From: Endobacterium cereale
GTDB taxonomy: Bacteria > Pseudomonadota > Alphaproteobacteria > Rhizobiales > Rhizobiaceae
Reading direction: 5' to 3'
DNA: 64,000 nt
NCBI RefSeq assembly: GCF_009617585.1
Contig: NZ_WIXI01000047.1
Location: 1 to 64,000, forward strand
The position numbers were made by a program, and so were the translations under genes. Position 1 is the stretch's first letter. Each line of letters starts with the position of its first letter. The notes under the pieces are model-generated. The model saw nothing but the letters and a program-made list of their open reading frames with translations, did no database searches and was not told the DNA's origin. Positions 27,657-36,076 of the stretch are shown here, in pieces.

Positions 27657-27936
27657 TCAGCCGCCTCCGAATCACTTGTGGTACCTCGATGGCCAATGGA
27701 TACGAATCGCGGGAATCCCGAACAACTGGGTAAAATTAACCATGGATTTTAATAGTTGATTAAGATTGGCCTCGCGATTTGCACTAGATGTAGTGGGTCC
27801 GTCAAAAACCCCTACAACTTTTCAGTGGAAAAAGTTAACGATGCCTAAATTTAGCCTTGTGAGAGGTACAGAGGCCAAAACGTGAACATCGCCACCATCC
27901 GCCCAAAACGCCCAACGGTCAATCAACCAAAAATAG
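27657..27936. other. Non-coding region upstream of rem
   Basis: This 280-bp gap has no credible gene. It should contain the rem promoter. An AT-rich stretch at 27733-27765 (ATTAAC ... AGTTGATTAA) resembles the TTAAC/GTTAA element upstream of the flagellins. I see no clear terminator for the transglycosylase gene. Confidence 0.5.
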
Positions 27937-28623
27937 TCATCCACGGCAAAAATTGGAGGCGTTTCCGGTCCAGGTGCCATAGCCTGTTGCAACCAGATTG
28001 GAGATGACACGGCAGACATAACGTTTCTGGGCGGGGTCGTTATTGGGTCCGGCGTGGTATCTTGCTACCGCCATGGTCCATGTCTCGTGACGACCGTGAA
28101 GGTTGCTGAGGAACTTTGCGGCATACTCCACGTTGAGGCGCGGATCGAACATCTGCTCTGCCGATGCGAAATTCTCACCGTGAAAATGGTGGTTGATCTG
28201 CATGCAGCCGATATCGATCAGCTTCTTTCCCTCGCTGCGCGCCTCGTGAAACTTGCGCATCGCATCCTCTCGGCTGGGCGGAAAAAACGCCTTCCCCTCG
28301 ATATTCATGGCGTAGGGATAAAGGCTTCCCTTGCGTCCGGTTTCCGTCAGCCCGACCGAATAGAGGATACCCTCCGGTATGCCGTATTTGGCGGCAGCGG
28401 CCTGGATCTGCGCCTCGCAGATACCCGCACCACTGGCAGGCGGGGCGGCCGCGCTGACATTCGGGCGGGTGGCTGAAGGCGGCTGGATGGCGGCCGGCAC
28501 CGGGGCAACGGACTGCACCGCCGGGGCTGGTGTGGAGAACAGCCCGGCGGCGTCTGCTGCGTCAGAGATAGAGCTGATCAGGGCGAGCGTTGCCAGCAGC
28601 GACAGTGTCGGATACCGGTTCAT
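27937..28623 (-). CDS. Secreted lytic transglycosylase (SLT domain)
   Basis: This 228-residue protein has a signal peptide (MNRYPTLSLLATLALISSIS), a Pro/Ala-rich linker, and an SLT-like domain from about residue 80 (YGIPEGILYSVGLTETG with the catalytic-type Glu, then IDIGCMQINHHFHG and VARYHAGPNN). It likely opens peptidoglycan for the rod, replacing the hydrolase domain missing from FlgJ. ATG 28623 has AAGAGG upstream and lies inside the 3' end of fliK (62-bp overlap). It is the last gene of the motB-motC-fliK operon. Confidence 0.85.
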   Translation of the reverse strand: MNRYPTLSLLATLALISSISDAADAAGLFSTPAPAVQSVAPVPAAIQPPSATRPNVSAAAPPASGAGICEAQIQAAAAKYGIPEGILYSVGLTETGRKGSLYPYAMNIEGKAFFPPSREDAMRKFHEARSEGKKLIDIGCMQINHHFHGENFASAEQMFDPRLNVEYAAKFLSNLHGRHETWTMAVARYHAGPNNDPAQKRYVCRVISNLVATGYGTWTGNASNFCRG

Positions 28624-30013
28624 TCGTGCCTCTTGCGTTATCCTCTGCCACGGAGCGGGCATTGTTCTGGCCCTGCTCGCGACCGGCATTGTTGCCCTGA
28701 CGTCCCTCATTAGCGGCGGCCTGCTGCTGGGCAGACTGACCCGATTGCTGGCCCTGCTGCTGGCTGGACGTATCCGACTGGGTGGTCGAGGCGACGCTGA
28801 TGGTCACCTGATCGACGGCAAAGCCCTGCGAGCGCAAAGCCTCGATCATGCCGGAACTGTCGTCGCTAAGCTGGCGGTAAGCAGCGTGATTTTCGACCGT
28901 CAGGTGGACGTTGAGCGTTTCGCCGGTGAGGCGCAGCGTCGCCGTCACCGAGCCGAGGTCATGCGGGTTGAGCTGCAGCTTGAGCGTATTGACGACATTG
29001 CCGGTGCTGGATGCCATCGGATCGCCCAGCGATGCGCCCGACGTCATCGCGGCAGCCCAGGTCTTGTCGTCCGACATGGCCGCGGTCAGGGCAGTGCCAT
29101 TGGCGCTCTGGCCGAAACCGAGGAAACGGCGCGAATCGAGCACGGTAACGCTTTCGGCGGCACCGTTGCCGCCAGCCTTGGCCTCGAAACCGACCTTGCC
29201 CTGTTCATCGGTACCGATCGTCATATCGAGGCTCTGGCCACGGCCGGAAGAAAGCCGGAAGGTGCGCTCGTCGACAAGGGCGGAATCGCTATCGGCCGAC
29301 ATGTCGAGTGCGTCGGATTTCCTGGCGGCAGCAGATGCCTGCGTGGCGCGGCCTTCCGTGGCAGAGCCGACGGTCTTGTCACCACGGGTCTCGCTGCGCT
29401 CACGCACCTGCCCGGTCTGTTTCGGCGTCGCGTTCGCGACCGTTTCCACGGCTGCGCCGCCGGTTAGCAGAGAAAGCACCTCGCTCAGCCCGGTTTCCTT
29501 AGGGGCGGGCACCGCTTCATCGGCATTCGCCACCTTCTTGTCGGCTTTCGCGTCTGCGTCTTCGCTCTTGCTCGCCTTGTCGGACTTCGATGCCTTGGAG
29601 CCGGTCAACACATCGTTTCCGGCCTTTGCGTCGACAAGCACCTGCGCGGCATCCTCGACCACAATCGGCTTTGCCGTGGCCGTGGCCTTGGTGTCAGCCA
29701 GAACATCCTTGACGGATGTGGAGGAGCGGCCCACCTCTTCTGCCTTACCGAACAGGACGCGCGCGGTCAGATCCAGCGCGGAGCGGCCCTTGGAAGACGG
29801 CGCGTCCTCGACAGTCTCGGAACCGGTCTGTGTGACGTCAGATTCGCCCTTGGAAGTAGTGTCATCCTGCTTGCGGGAGCCATTGCCGGCGCTGGAGAGC
29901 GCATCGGAAAATCCGCTCTTTTCACCGTCATTGCCCTGTTTTCCGGCAGATCCCCTCACCGCACCGGTCGCATCAGATGCGCCAGTCCTCGCCGTTACCT
30001 CAGCATTGATCAT
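28562..30013 (-). CDS. fliK: Hook-length control protein FliK (formerly MotD)
   Basis: This 483-residue protein is rich in Ala, Ser, Thr and Asp over the first 340 residues. A C-terminal Flg_hook domain at about 345-425 includes NPHDLGSVTATLRLTGETLN and EALRSQGFAVDQVTIS, followed by a Gln-rich tail. In Sinorhizobium the gene was first called motD and later reassigned as fliK. It controls the export switch from hook to filament proteins. It overlaps motC by 4 bp. Confidence 0.9.
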   Translation of the reverse strand: MINAEVTARTGASDATGAVRGSAGKQGNDGEKSGFSDALSSAGNGSRKQDDTTSKGESDVTQTGSETVEDAPSSKGRSALDLTARVLFGKAEEVGRSSTSVKDVLADTKATATAKPIVVEDAAQVLVDAKAGNDVLTGSKASKSDKASKSEDADAKADKKVANADEAVPAPKETGLSEVLSLLTGGAAVETVANATPKQTGQVRERSETRGDKTVGSATEGRATQASAAARKSDALDMSADSDSALVDERTFRLSSGRGQSLDMTIGTDEQGKVGFEAKAGGNGAAESVTVLDSRRFLGFGQSANGTALTAAMSDDKTWAAAMTSGASLGDPMASSTGNVVNTLKLQLNPHDLGSVTATLRLTGETLNVHLTVENHAAYRQLSDDSSGMIEALRSQGFAVDQVTISVASTTQSDTSSQQQGQQSGQSAQQQAAANEGRQGNNAGREQGQNNARSVAEDNARGTNEPVSDTVAAGNARPDQLYL

Positions 30014-31329
30014 TGCAACGTACCTTCTTCCTTCAGCAGATCATCGATCGCATTCAGTGTCGAACGGCCCCTATCGACATAGGTCTGGAAGTCAGCATCG
30101 TACTTCGTCGCACTGCCATCCGCGGTTTCACCGGGGGCAGAGCCTGATCCGCTCACATCATTGGCGGACGACGCGGCTTGAGAAGCCACATCTGGTGTTG
30201 TCGCCATATTGGCGACCGTGTCTTGTCCGAGGCTTTCGGCATTCGGTATTTCAGGACCGGAACCAGCAGCAACAGGAGGACGCACCACGGCGTCGGCGAT
30301 CGCCTTTGCTGCGGCACGCAATGCCTGGTCTTCCGGCGACAGATTGGCCTCCGGCAGATCGGTGATCGCCTTCATCGCATCGGTCACCTTGTCGCTTGGA
30401 ATGTCGGCCATGCCGCCATAGAGGCGCGCCAGTTGTTCGGCGTTGCGATCATCGGCACCGCCCTTGATGCCGGTCGCCTGCTCAGAGGCGTAACGCGCCA
30501 AATCGTTCTTGCCGGAGATTGCCGCCTGGCGGGCAATGCGCAGATAGACCTCACGCTGGCGATCGGCATCCATGAAGGCGATCGTGCCTTCCACATCCGG
30601 CGCCGTGATTTCCTTGCCGTAATGGCGCACCACCAGAACCACGAAAAGATCCGCAAACTGGCTGGCATAGGGAGAATGAACATATCGGCGCGCATATTTG
30701 CGCGCATAGGCAAGCCCCTTGTCGACGAGGTCGGCCTCCACGGCAATCGACACGGAACGGCGAAGCGCCGCCTCCTCGACGATCGTTCCGGGCGCCGTCA
30801 GGCGTGCCCAGTCATAAAGGTCCAGCGCTTCGAGCGGCGTATTGGTGACGGCGACATTTCCAGCCACCAGCGCCAGATAGGGGCCGATGCGCTCATTCCT
30901 GTATTCCGGCACCATGGCCTTCAGCGTATTGGCAACAAGCGTGCCCTGCCCGTTCAGATATTTGCGCAGGACATCGGACACGCGGTTGTCAAAATTTCCG
31001 GCAACATCACGTGACACGAGATATTCAAGCGTCGCCGGATTGCCGCCGCTCATCGCATAGATCAAGGCCGCATCGACATTGCGTGGGTCGGAATAGACGG
31101 AGGCATCGACGGAACGCAGCCGTTTGTCGATCGCGCCAATCATGTAACGCTGCATCTCGCCGGCGGAATGATCGCCGGTGACGACCGTGTCCTGAACGAA
31201 CTGAAGCGACCGCAGCATCTGATAAGGGGCAAGGTTCTCGCCGTCCTGCTGCGCGGAAGCGCTCTGCAGCGAAAGGGCTGCAAAGGCCACGGAAGCCAGG
31301 CATGAAAGACGATGCGGAAGGCGCGCCAT
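30010..31329 (-). CDS. motC: Periplasmic motility protein MotC
   Basis: This 439-residue protein has a signal peptide (HRLSCLASVAFAALSLQSAS) and helical repeats. MotC is known from Sinorhizobium as a periplasmic partner of MotB needed for motor function and depends on the chaperone MotE, also encoded here. The C-terminal 90 residues are low-complexity. It starts 2 bp after the motB stop and overlaps fliK by 4 bp. Confidence 0.9.
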   Translation of the reverse strand: MARLPHRLSCLASVAFAALSLQSASAQQDGENLAPYQMLRSLQFVQDTVVTGDHSAGEMQRYMIGAIDKRLRSVDASVYSDPRNVDAALIYAMSGGNPATLEYLVSRDVAGNFDNRVSDVLRKYLNGQGTLVANTLKAMVPEYRNERIGPYLALVAGNVAVTNTPLEALDLYDWARLTAPGTIVEEAALRRSVSIAVEADLVDKGLAYARKYARRYVHSPYASQFADLFVVLVVRHYGKEITAPDVEGTIAFMDADRQREVYLRIARQAAISGKNDLARYASEQATGIKGGADDRNAEQLARLYGGMADIPSDKVTDAMKAITDLPEANLSPEDQALRAAAKAIADAVVRPPVAAGSGPEIPNAESLGQDTVANMATTPDVASQAASSANDVSGSGSAPGETADGSATKYDADFQTYVDRGRSTLNAIDDLLKEEGTLQ

Positions 31330-31331
31330 GA

Positions 31332-32630
31332 TTATCCCTTACCCGCCTCGAGCAGGATTTCGATACGACGGTTGGCATCCGCGAACGGATCATCCGGCAT
31401 CTGCAGGCGACGATCGGCAAAACCGGAGATCTGTTTGACACGATCTTCGCCAAGGCCACCCTTGACCAGCATGAAATAGGCACTGTGCGCGCGGGCGGAG
31501 GAAAGTCGCCAGTTGTCGTTGCCTTCCGTGGTGAACGGACGACCGTCAGTGTGACCGCGAATGACCACGTCTCCCTGACGTTCCTTGAGGATCTCACCGA
31601 TCTTTTCCATGGCCAGCACCATTTCGCGACGCGGCACGGCAGACGACAGATTGAACATCGGCGTATTGCTCTGATCGGATATCGTGATCAGCATGCCGCC
31701 TTCGGAAGGCGTGACTTCGAGACCTTCGGCAAGACGACCGGAAATACCTGCGATCTGCTTTTCAATGGCTTCGCGCAGTTCTTCGGCCTCTTTCTGTTGT
31801 TCGGCCGCCTCCTCGGCTTGAGCTGCATCGGGGCGCGGTTGCGGCACGGCGGTCGCCACCTGGGCCTTGCCCGGAACCGGCGGCTGATCCTTCGTCTGCG
31901 CCTGAGCGGCCGTCTGCGGCGTTGCCGGCAACATTTCGGCGGGCTTCGACGGATCAACAGGCTCAGCCGCAGCCACCTGCTGTTGCGTCTCGGCGGCCTT
32001 TTCGGCATCCGTTTTTTCAGCGGCCTCGGTCTTGGTTTCCTGGCCTTCGGCGCGGATCACCTGAATCTGCTTCGTCCAGAAATCCGGGTCGAAAGGGTCG
32101 CGATAGGCTTCGCCGCCATCGGCGCCGGTCGCGGGGCCCGAGTTCGATGCACCGCCCTCGCCCTTGGCGCTGACATTGGCCTGCTGGCCAACTTCCTGGG
32201 CAATCTCAGCCAGAACTGAATATGGGTTCTCGAAGAAATCGGCTTCCGAGTAATTCTGCTCTTCACCGGCACTCGACGTCAGATCGTCGCCGGTGGCAGC
32301 TGCGGAACCCACGGTCTGGCCTTCATCAGCCTTGACCTGCGAACGATCCTTCTTTTCCTGGCCCTCAGACGTATCGACGGGCTTTTCCAGCCCCTTCTTG
32401 GCCGGCGTCTCGTCCGACAGCTTGATCGGATTGAAATAGCTGGCGACCGATGCCTTGGTTTCCTCGTTGGCGGCATTGACGAGCCACATGACCAGGAAAA
32501 ACGCCATCATTGCCGTCATGAAGTCCGCATAGGCGATCTTCCAGGCACCGCCATGGTGGCCTTCGTGACCGCCACCGTGCTTTTTGACGACGATGATTTC
32601 GTTCTTGCCGTGATGATGATTATCGCTCAT
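31332..32630 (-). CDS. motB: Motor stator protein MotB
   Basis: This 432-residue protein has a His-rich cytoplasmic N-terminus ([20 protein letters not shown]), a single membrane helix with the proton-binding Asp in [18 protein letters not shown], and a long acidic/Ala-Pro-rich periplasmic region. An OmpA-like peptidoglycan-binding domain ends the protein ([14 protein letters not shown]). The stator partner motA is 14 kb away in another operon, as usual in rhizobia. It overlaps the FliH-like gene by 4 bp. Confidence 0.95.
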   Translation of the reverse strand: MSDNHHHGKNEIIVVKKHGGGHEGHHGGAWKIAYADFMTAMMAFFLVMWLVNAANEETKASVASYFNPIKLSDETPAKKGLEKPVDTSEGQEKKDRSQVKADEGQTVGSAAATGDDLTSSAGEEQNYSEADFFENPYSVLAEIAQEVGQQANVSAKGEGGASNSGPATGADGGEAYRDPFDPDFWTKQIQVIRAEGQETKTEAAEKTDAEKAAETQQQVAAAEPVDPSKPAEMLPATPQTAAQAQTKDQPPVPGKAQVATAVPQPRPDAAQAEEAAEQQKEAEELREAIEKQIAGISGRLAEGLEVTPSEGGMLITISDQSNTPMFNLSSAVPRREMVLAMEKIGEILKERQGDVVIRGHTDGRPFTTEGNDNWRLSSARAHSAYFMLVKGGLGEDRVKQISGFADRRLQMPDDPFADANRRIEILLEAGKG

Positions 32631-33271
32631 CCGAGCACCTTTCTCAGGCTAGCGGCCCAGGCCGAAAGGCGGGTCACCAGCACGCTGCCGTCGATATCGA
32701 CCGAAAGATCGAGATCATCGGCAGCGACATGACGCAGGACCGGCGCCTCGGAACCGAGCGCCGTCTTCAGTTTTTCAAACATTTCGCCCGGACCCGACAC
32801 AATGATCGTGCCGATATCGCCGTCGAACATGGCCTTGCGGATGATATCGGCGAGTTCATCGACGGCCTTGTTGGCAAGCGATTCCTCGAGGAACGGCACG
32901 ATTGCGGCAGCTGTCTGTTCTCCGATCACGCCGGCAAGCCTGCCGGCGATCGTGTTCAGACCTGCTTCGATCTTCTGTGCCGCCTGTGTTTCATAACGTT
33001 CACGAAGCGCATCGAGTTCGGCCGCATGGGCTGTTTCCAGCGCCTGCTTCTCGTCTGCCCATTTCTGCTCACATTCGGCACGTGCGGCATCAAAGCCCTC
33101 GGCATGCGCTTCGGCACGTTCCGCCGCCACATCGACCACGATTTCTTCCGGGGCGGCAGAAAATTCAAAATCATCGGACATGCCGCCGATATCGAATTCG
33201 GGTGTGAATATGGCAGGGGCCGGCTGCGGCTCACCGAAATCCTTGAGGTAACGGGCGATCGACGCGCTCAT
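32627..33271 (-). CDS. fliH: FliH-like flagellar assembly protein
   Basis: This 214-residue protein has an acidic N-terminus and a long charged helix ([20 protein letters not shown]), then a C-terminal domain ([20 protein letters not shown]) as in FliH, the regulator of the ATPase FliI. ATG 33271 ([15 protein letters not shown]) is preferred to the in-frame upstream start at 33322, which would translate through a palindrome. Its place before motB rather than next to fliI is unusual outside rhizobia. Homology is moderate. Confidence 0.65.
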   Translation of the reverse strand: MSASIARYLKDFGEPQPAPAIFTPEFDIGGMSDDFEFSAAPEEIVVDVAAERAEAHAEGFDAARAECEQKWADEKQALETAHAAELDALRERYETQAAQKIEAGLNTIAGRLAGVIGEQTAAAIVPFLEESLANKAVDELADIIRKAMFDGDIGTIIVSGPGEMFEKLKTALGSEAPVLRHVAADDLDLSVDIDGSVLVTRLSAWAASLRKVLG

Positions 33272-33310
33272 GCGTGCACTCCGTGAACTGTGCCCTGATA
33301 TCCGGTCGAT

Positions 33311-33326
33311 CCGCATGCGCATGCGG
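33311..33326. promoter_or_regulatory. Perfect 16-bp palindrome upstream of the motB operon
   Basis: CCGCATGC-GCATGCGG is a perfect palindrome 40 bp before the fliH-like ATG. It may be an operator or part of the operon promoter. The 302-bp gap 33272-33573 also holds two hairpins behind the flagellin gene and no gene. Confidence 0.45.
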
Positions 33327-33463
33327 GAAAGGACCGGGAATTCGCCACTGCAATCATTGCGCCGTCCCGATTAAGAGGGGATTACCGCGACACGGCAAGC
33401 GCGCCTCGTGCGGATAACTTTTGCGGCAACCTAGGCAGTCAAACTTGTGCGAAAATGAAGGTG

Positions 33464-33495
33464 CTGGACCGCGACAGGGCAAATGCGCGGTCCAG
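33464..33495. other. Strong hairpin downstream of the third flagellin
   Basis: A perfect 10-bp stem (33464-33473 with 33486-33495) with a 12-nt loop lies 80-110 bp after the flagellin stop on the minus strand. There is no T-run, so it may act as an RNA-stability stem or a secondary terminator. Confidence 0.4.
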
Positions 33496-33544
33496 CGTCG
33501 CCGTTGCCGATGACCGGGGCTCGGCGAAGTAAACGAAACCAGAA

Positions 33545-33563
33545 GGGAGGCCGGCCGCCTCCC
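33545..33563 (-). terminator. Hairpin just after the third flagellin gene
   Basis: GGGAGGC and GCCTCCC pair perfectly around a 5-nt loop, 11 bp after the stop of the flagellin. On the minus strand it is followed by a T-rich but not continuous tract. A likely transcript end. Confidence 0.5.
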
Positions 33564-33573
33564 CTGCCGAACC

Positions 33574-34533
33574 TTACTGCTGGAACAGCGTAAGGATGTT
33601 CTGGGCGTTGGTGTTGGCGATCGACAGCGCCTGGATACCGAGCTGCTGCTGGGTCTGCAGAGCCTTCAGACGGGTCGATTCCTCGTCCATGTCGGCATCC
33701 ACCAGACGACCTACGCCCTTGTCGATCACGTCCATCAGGGTCGAGACGAAGGTCGTCTGCAGGTCGATACGGCTGCTGACAGCACCGAGGTTGGCGGCCG
33801 AGTCGGTCAACTGCTGCAGCATGCCCTCGACTGCGTTCAACATGCCGTCGATGTCGTCGTTGCTGGTCGTCTCGTCGAGCGAGACTTCCGTGCCGGTGGC
33901 CGCGACGGTGGAGTCCGCGTTGATCAGGAAATAGGTGCCGGTCACATTGCCGTCGGCATCCTGGATTTCCCAGTCCTTGGTGAGGATGCCGCGACCGGCA
34001 TCGCCGGTGTCAATCATCACCGATAGTGAGGCATCGTAATTGAGTGTGGTCAGCGATACCGAACCATCCGTGGACCGGTTGAAGGAGGCGACGATCTCTT
34101 TCGACGGCATGACGTCGGCGGCGGTGTTGTAGAGCCAGTTCTCGCCAGAAAACGAAGCGGATTCAGCAATCGAGGACAGCTGGTTCTTCAGCTCGGAAAG
34201 TTCCTTGTCGATCTTGGTCTTGTCGACACCCGGCTCGCGTGCGGCAGTGATCTTGGCCTTGATTTCGGTGACGACATCGATGGCGGATTCAAGGCCGGTA
34301 TAGGCCGTATCCGTCTTGGCAGCACCAAGGCCGAGCGCATCTTCGACGGTGGAGAGTGCCGAATTGTCGGAGCGCATGGTGGTGGCGATCGACCAGTATG
34401 CGGCATTGTCGGCCGCGGTTTCGACGCGATAACCGGAAGAGATGCGTGCCTGCGTGGTTTCCATGTTCGAATTGATGGAACGCAGTGTCTGCAGCGCCGC
34501 CATGGCGCCGGTATTGGTAAGAATGCTGGTCAT
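33574..34533 (-). CDS. flaC: Flagellin
   Basis: This 319-residue flagellin has conserved N- and C-terminal helices (SSGYRVETAADNAAYWSIAT near residue 33 and STRLKALQTQQQLGIQALSI at the end) and a variable centre. It is the most divergent of the three tandem flagellins. The letter is assigned only from the gene order fliP-flaA-flaB-flaC reported in Agrobacterium. It has its own promoter region and terminator. Confidence 0.85.
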   Translation of the reverse strand: MTSILTNTGAMAALQTLRSINSNMETTQARISSGYRVETAADNAAYWSIATTMRSDNSALSTVEDALGLGAAKTDTAYTGLESAIDVVTEIKAKITAAREPGVDKTKIDKELSELKNQLSSIAESASFSGENWLYNTAADVMPSKEIVASFNRSTDGSVSLTTLNYDASLSVMIDTGDAGRGILTKDWEIQDADGNVTGTYFLINADSTVAATGTEVSLDETTSNDDIDGMLNAVEGMLQQLTDSAANLGAVSSRIDLQTTFVSTLMDVIDKGVGRLVDADMDEESTRLKALQTQQQLGIQALSIANTNAQNILTLFQQ

Positions 34534-34566
34534 CTGGAAAAATGCCCCTGGAGGAAAACGGGACAG

Positions 34567-34675
34567 ACCGGAGCTTTGCCGGTAACGCGCGGATGCTTCA
34601 TGCCGCTGGTCAGACGTTTGCCCTGTTGACCAACCCGTGCGCTCTTAATCTACGGTTAACGCTGATATGGTTAAC
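34567..34675 (-). promoter_or_regulatory. flaC promoter and leader elements
   Basis: Reading towards the gene on the minus strand: paired GTTAAC sites (34670-34675 and 34655-34660), GGGTTGGTCAAC (about 34626-34637), GGCATGA (34598-34604), and a leader hairpin ACCGG-N7-CCGGT (34567-34583) ending 34 nt before the ATG. The same order is found at the other two flagellins. No TAAA-N15-GCCGATAA sigma-28 promoter is seen. Confidence 0.55.
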
Positions 34676-34764
34676 GAGACCTTAATGCAATACGGATTTT
34701 TAACCGAGGTTAAGCGGCAGTTAAGCCTCGCGCCAGTTTCGCAGCCAACGGCCAGGGTGGCAAA

Positions 34765-34806
34765 ACGCAAAAAGGGCCGCGCTCGAGGCGTGGCCCTTTT
34801 TTTTCG
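34765..34806. terminator. Bidirectional terminator after flaB
   Basis: GGGCCGCGC and GCGTGGCCC (34774-34796, one mismatch) form a stem flanked by A-run and T-run on both sides. It follows the flaB stop on the minus strand. Confidence 0.85.
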
Positions 34807-34820
34807 GAATCTTGATACTA

Positions 34821-35735
34821 TTAGCCCTGGAAGAGCGACAGAACGCTCTGCGAGGACGTATTGGCGATCGACAGCGACTGGATACCGAGCTGCTGCTGTG
34901 TCTGCAGAGCCTTGAGGCGGGTCGATTCTTCGTTCATGTCGGCGTCCACGAGACGGCCAACGCCCTTTTCGATCGAGTCGCTGAGGTCCTTGACGAAGTC
35001 CTGCTGCAGCGTCACGCGGCTGTTAAGGGCGCCGAGATCCGAAGCTGCGTCCGTCATCTTCTGAAGCACGAAGTCAACGCCGCTGATGGCAGCAGAAACT
35101 TCATCGACTGTCGTCATGCTGGAAACGTCCAGAGTCAGGATCGAATAGTCCAGCGCGGTCGGCGTTGCAGTGCCGTCGTCAGCGATATCGTTGTAGCCCA
35201 TCTTTGCAGACAGCCAGGATACGTCGTTGGTTGCGCCATCAGCAGCGTCGATCTGCTGATCGGTATAATCGCCAGCGGTCTTGCTGATCAGCGAGCTCTT
35301 CTGGGTGTTGAATTTATTGTTATCGTCGTGGTAAACCCAGTTTTCGCCCGAGAACGAAGCCGATTTGGCAACAGAAACCAGCTGGCTCTGCAACTCGGTG
35401 ATTTCCTTCTGGATCTTCGACTTGTCAACGCCCGGCTCGGAAGCGGCAACCAGCTTGGCCTTGATTTCGTCGATGACCGAGATCGAGGATTCCATGGCGG
35501 TGGATGTAACGTCGGTCTTGGCAGCGCCGAGGCCGAGTGCGTCTTCAACAGCGCCCAGCGACTTGTTGTCGGAACGCATGGTGGTGGCGATCGACCAGTA
35601 AGCAGCGTTGTCCGAAGCGGTCTCAACCTTGTAGCCCGAGGAAACGCGACCCTGGGTCGTTTCCATGTCGGCGCTGACCGAACGCAGGGTAGACAGTGCT
35701 GCCATTGCGGCGGTGTTGGTAATAATGCTCGTCAT
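34821..35735 (-). CDS. flaB: Flagellin with a shortened centre
   Basis: This 304-residue flagellin has intact terminal segments (SSGYKVETASDNAAYWSIAT; STRLKALQTQQQLGIQSLSI). It is nearly identical to the adjacent 36077-37024 flagellin over long stretches at the DNA level. Relative to that neighbour it lacks 24 residues at about position 135 (between HDDNN and FNTQKSS). The junction lies near 35311-35322. The letter assignment follows gene order only. Confidence 0.9.
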   Translation of the reverse strand: MTSIITNTAAMAALSTLRSVSADMETTQGRVSSGYKVETASDNAAYWSIATTMRSDNKSLGAVEDALGLGAAKTDVTSTAMESSISVIDEIKAKLVAASEPGVDKSKIQKEITELQSQLVSVAKSASFSGENWVYHDDNNKFNTQKSSLISKTAGDYTDQQIDAADGATNDVSWLSAKMGYNDIADDGTATPTALDYSILTLDVSSMTTVDEVSAAISGVDFVLQKMTDAASDLGALNSRVTLQQDFVKDLSDSIEKGVGRLVDADMNEESTRLKALQTQQQLGIQSLSIANTSSQSVLSLFQG

Positions 35736-35774
35736 TTAACGGACCCTTGTAGACGGGAGAAAGGAGGGGATATT

Positions 35775-35880
35775 CCGGCCTTTTCCGGTAAGCAGTGGCC
35801 AGCGTCATGCCTGTCAACCGTGTTCAAGACTTGGTCAACCCATTGCTTTGATGAGCTGATTAAACACTGACATAGTTAAT
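35775..35880 (-). promoter_or_regulatory. flaB promoter and leader elements
   Basis: Towards the gene: ATTAAC-like dyad (35859-35865 with 35874-35880), GGGTTGACCAAG (35831-35842), TTGACA directly before GGCATGA (35805-35811), and a CCGG-N6-CCGG leader hairpin (35775-35788) ending 40 nt before the ATG. The rest of the 341-bp gap (35736-36076) holds the flaA terminator and no gene. Confidence 0.55.
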
Positions 35881-36023
35881 GAAGACTAAAACCCCGTAAG
35901 GAAAACCACTAAAAATAAACCATGATGCGCGAAGCGGCACACCGCATTTGAAGGACTGCAAAAACTTCGGGTGAAATATCCGGCCATAAAGACCAACAGC
36001 CGTACCGGCTCAAACGGGAAACG

Positions 36024-36050
36024 CAAAAAGCCGCGCCAATGGCGCGGCTC
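36024..36050 (-). terminator. Rho-independent terminator after flaA
   Basis: AGCCGCGCC and GGCGCGGCT form a perfect 9-bp stem with a 3-nt loop (36029-36049), followed on the minus strand by TTTTT. It ends the 36077-37024 transcript. Confidence 0.85.
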
Positions 36051-36076
36051 CTGCAACTTGCGGAGAAAGTCTCGGA

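Noticed and set aside
27822..28019. 65-codon frame upstream of the transglycosylase stop
   Set aside because: It overlaps the C-terminal coding part of the SLT gene and has no ribosome-binding site or similarity.
29280..30013. Possible frameshift or foreign insert in the N-terminal part of fliK because of its odd composition
   Set aside because: Low-complexity, poorly conserved N-terminal regions are normal for FliK, and the frame is intact.
28911..30365. 484-codon Ser/Ala-rich open frame opposite fliK/motC
   Set aside because: The low-complexity Ser-rich translation is a mirror of the Ala/Asp-rich fliK sequence.
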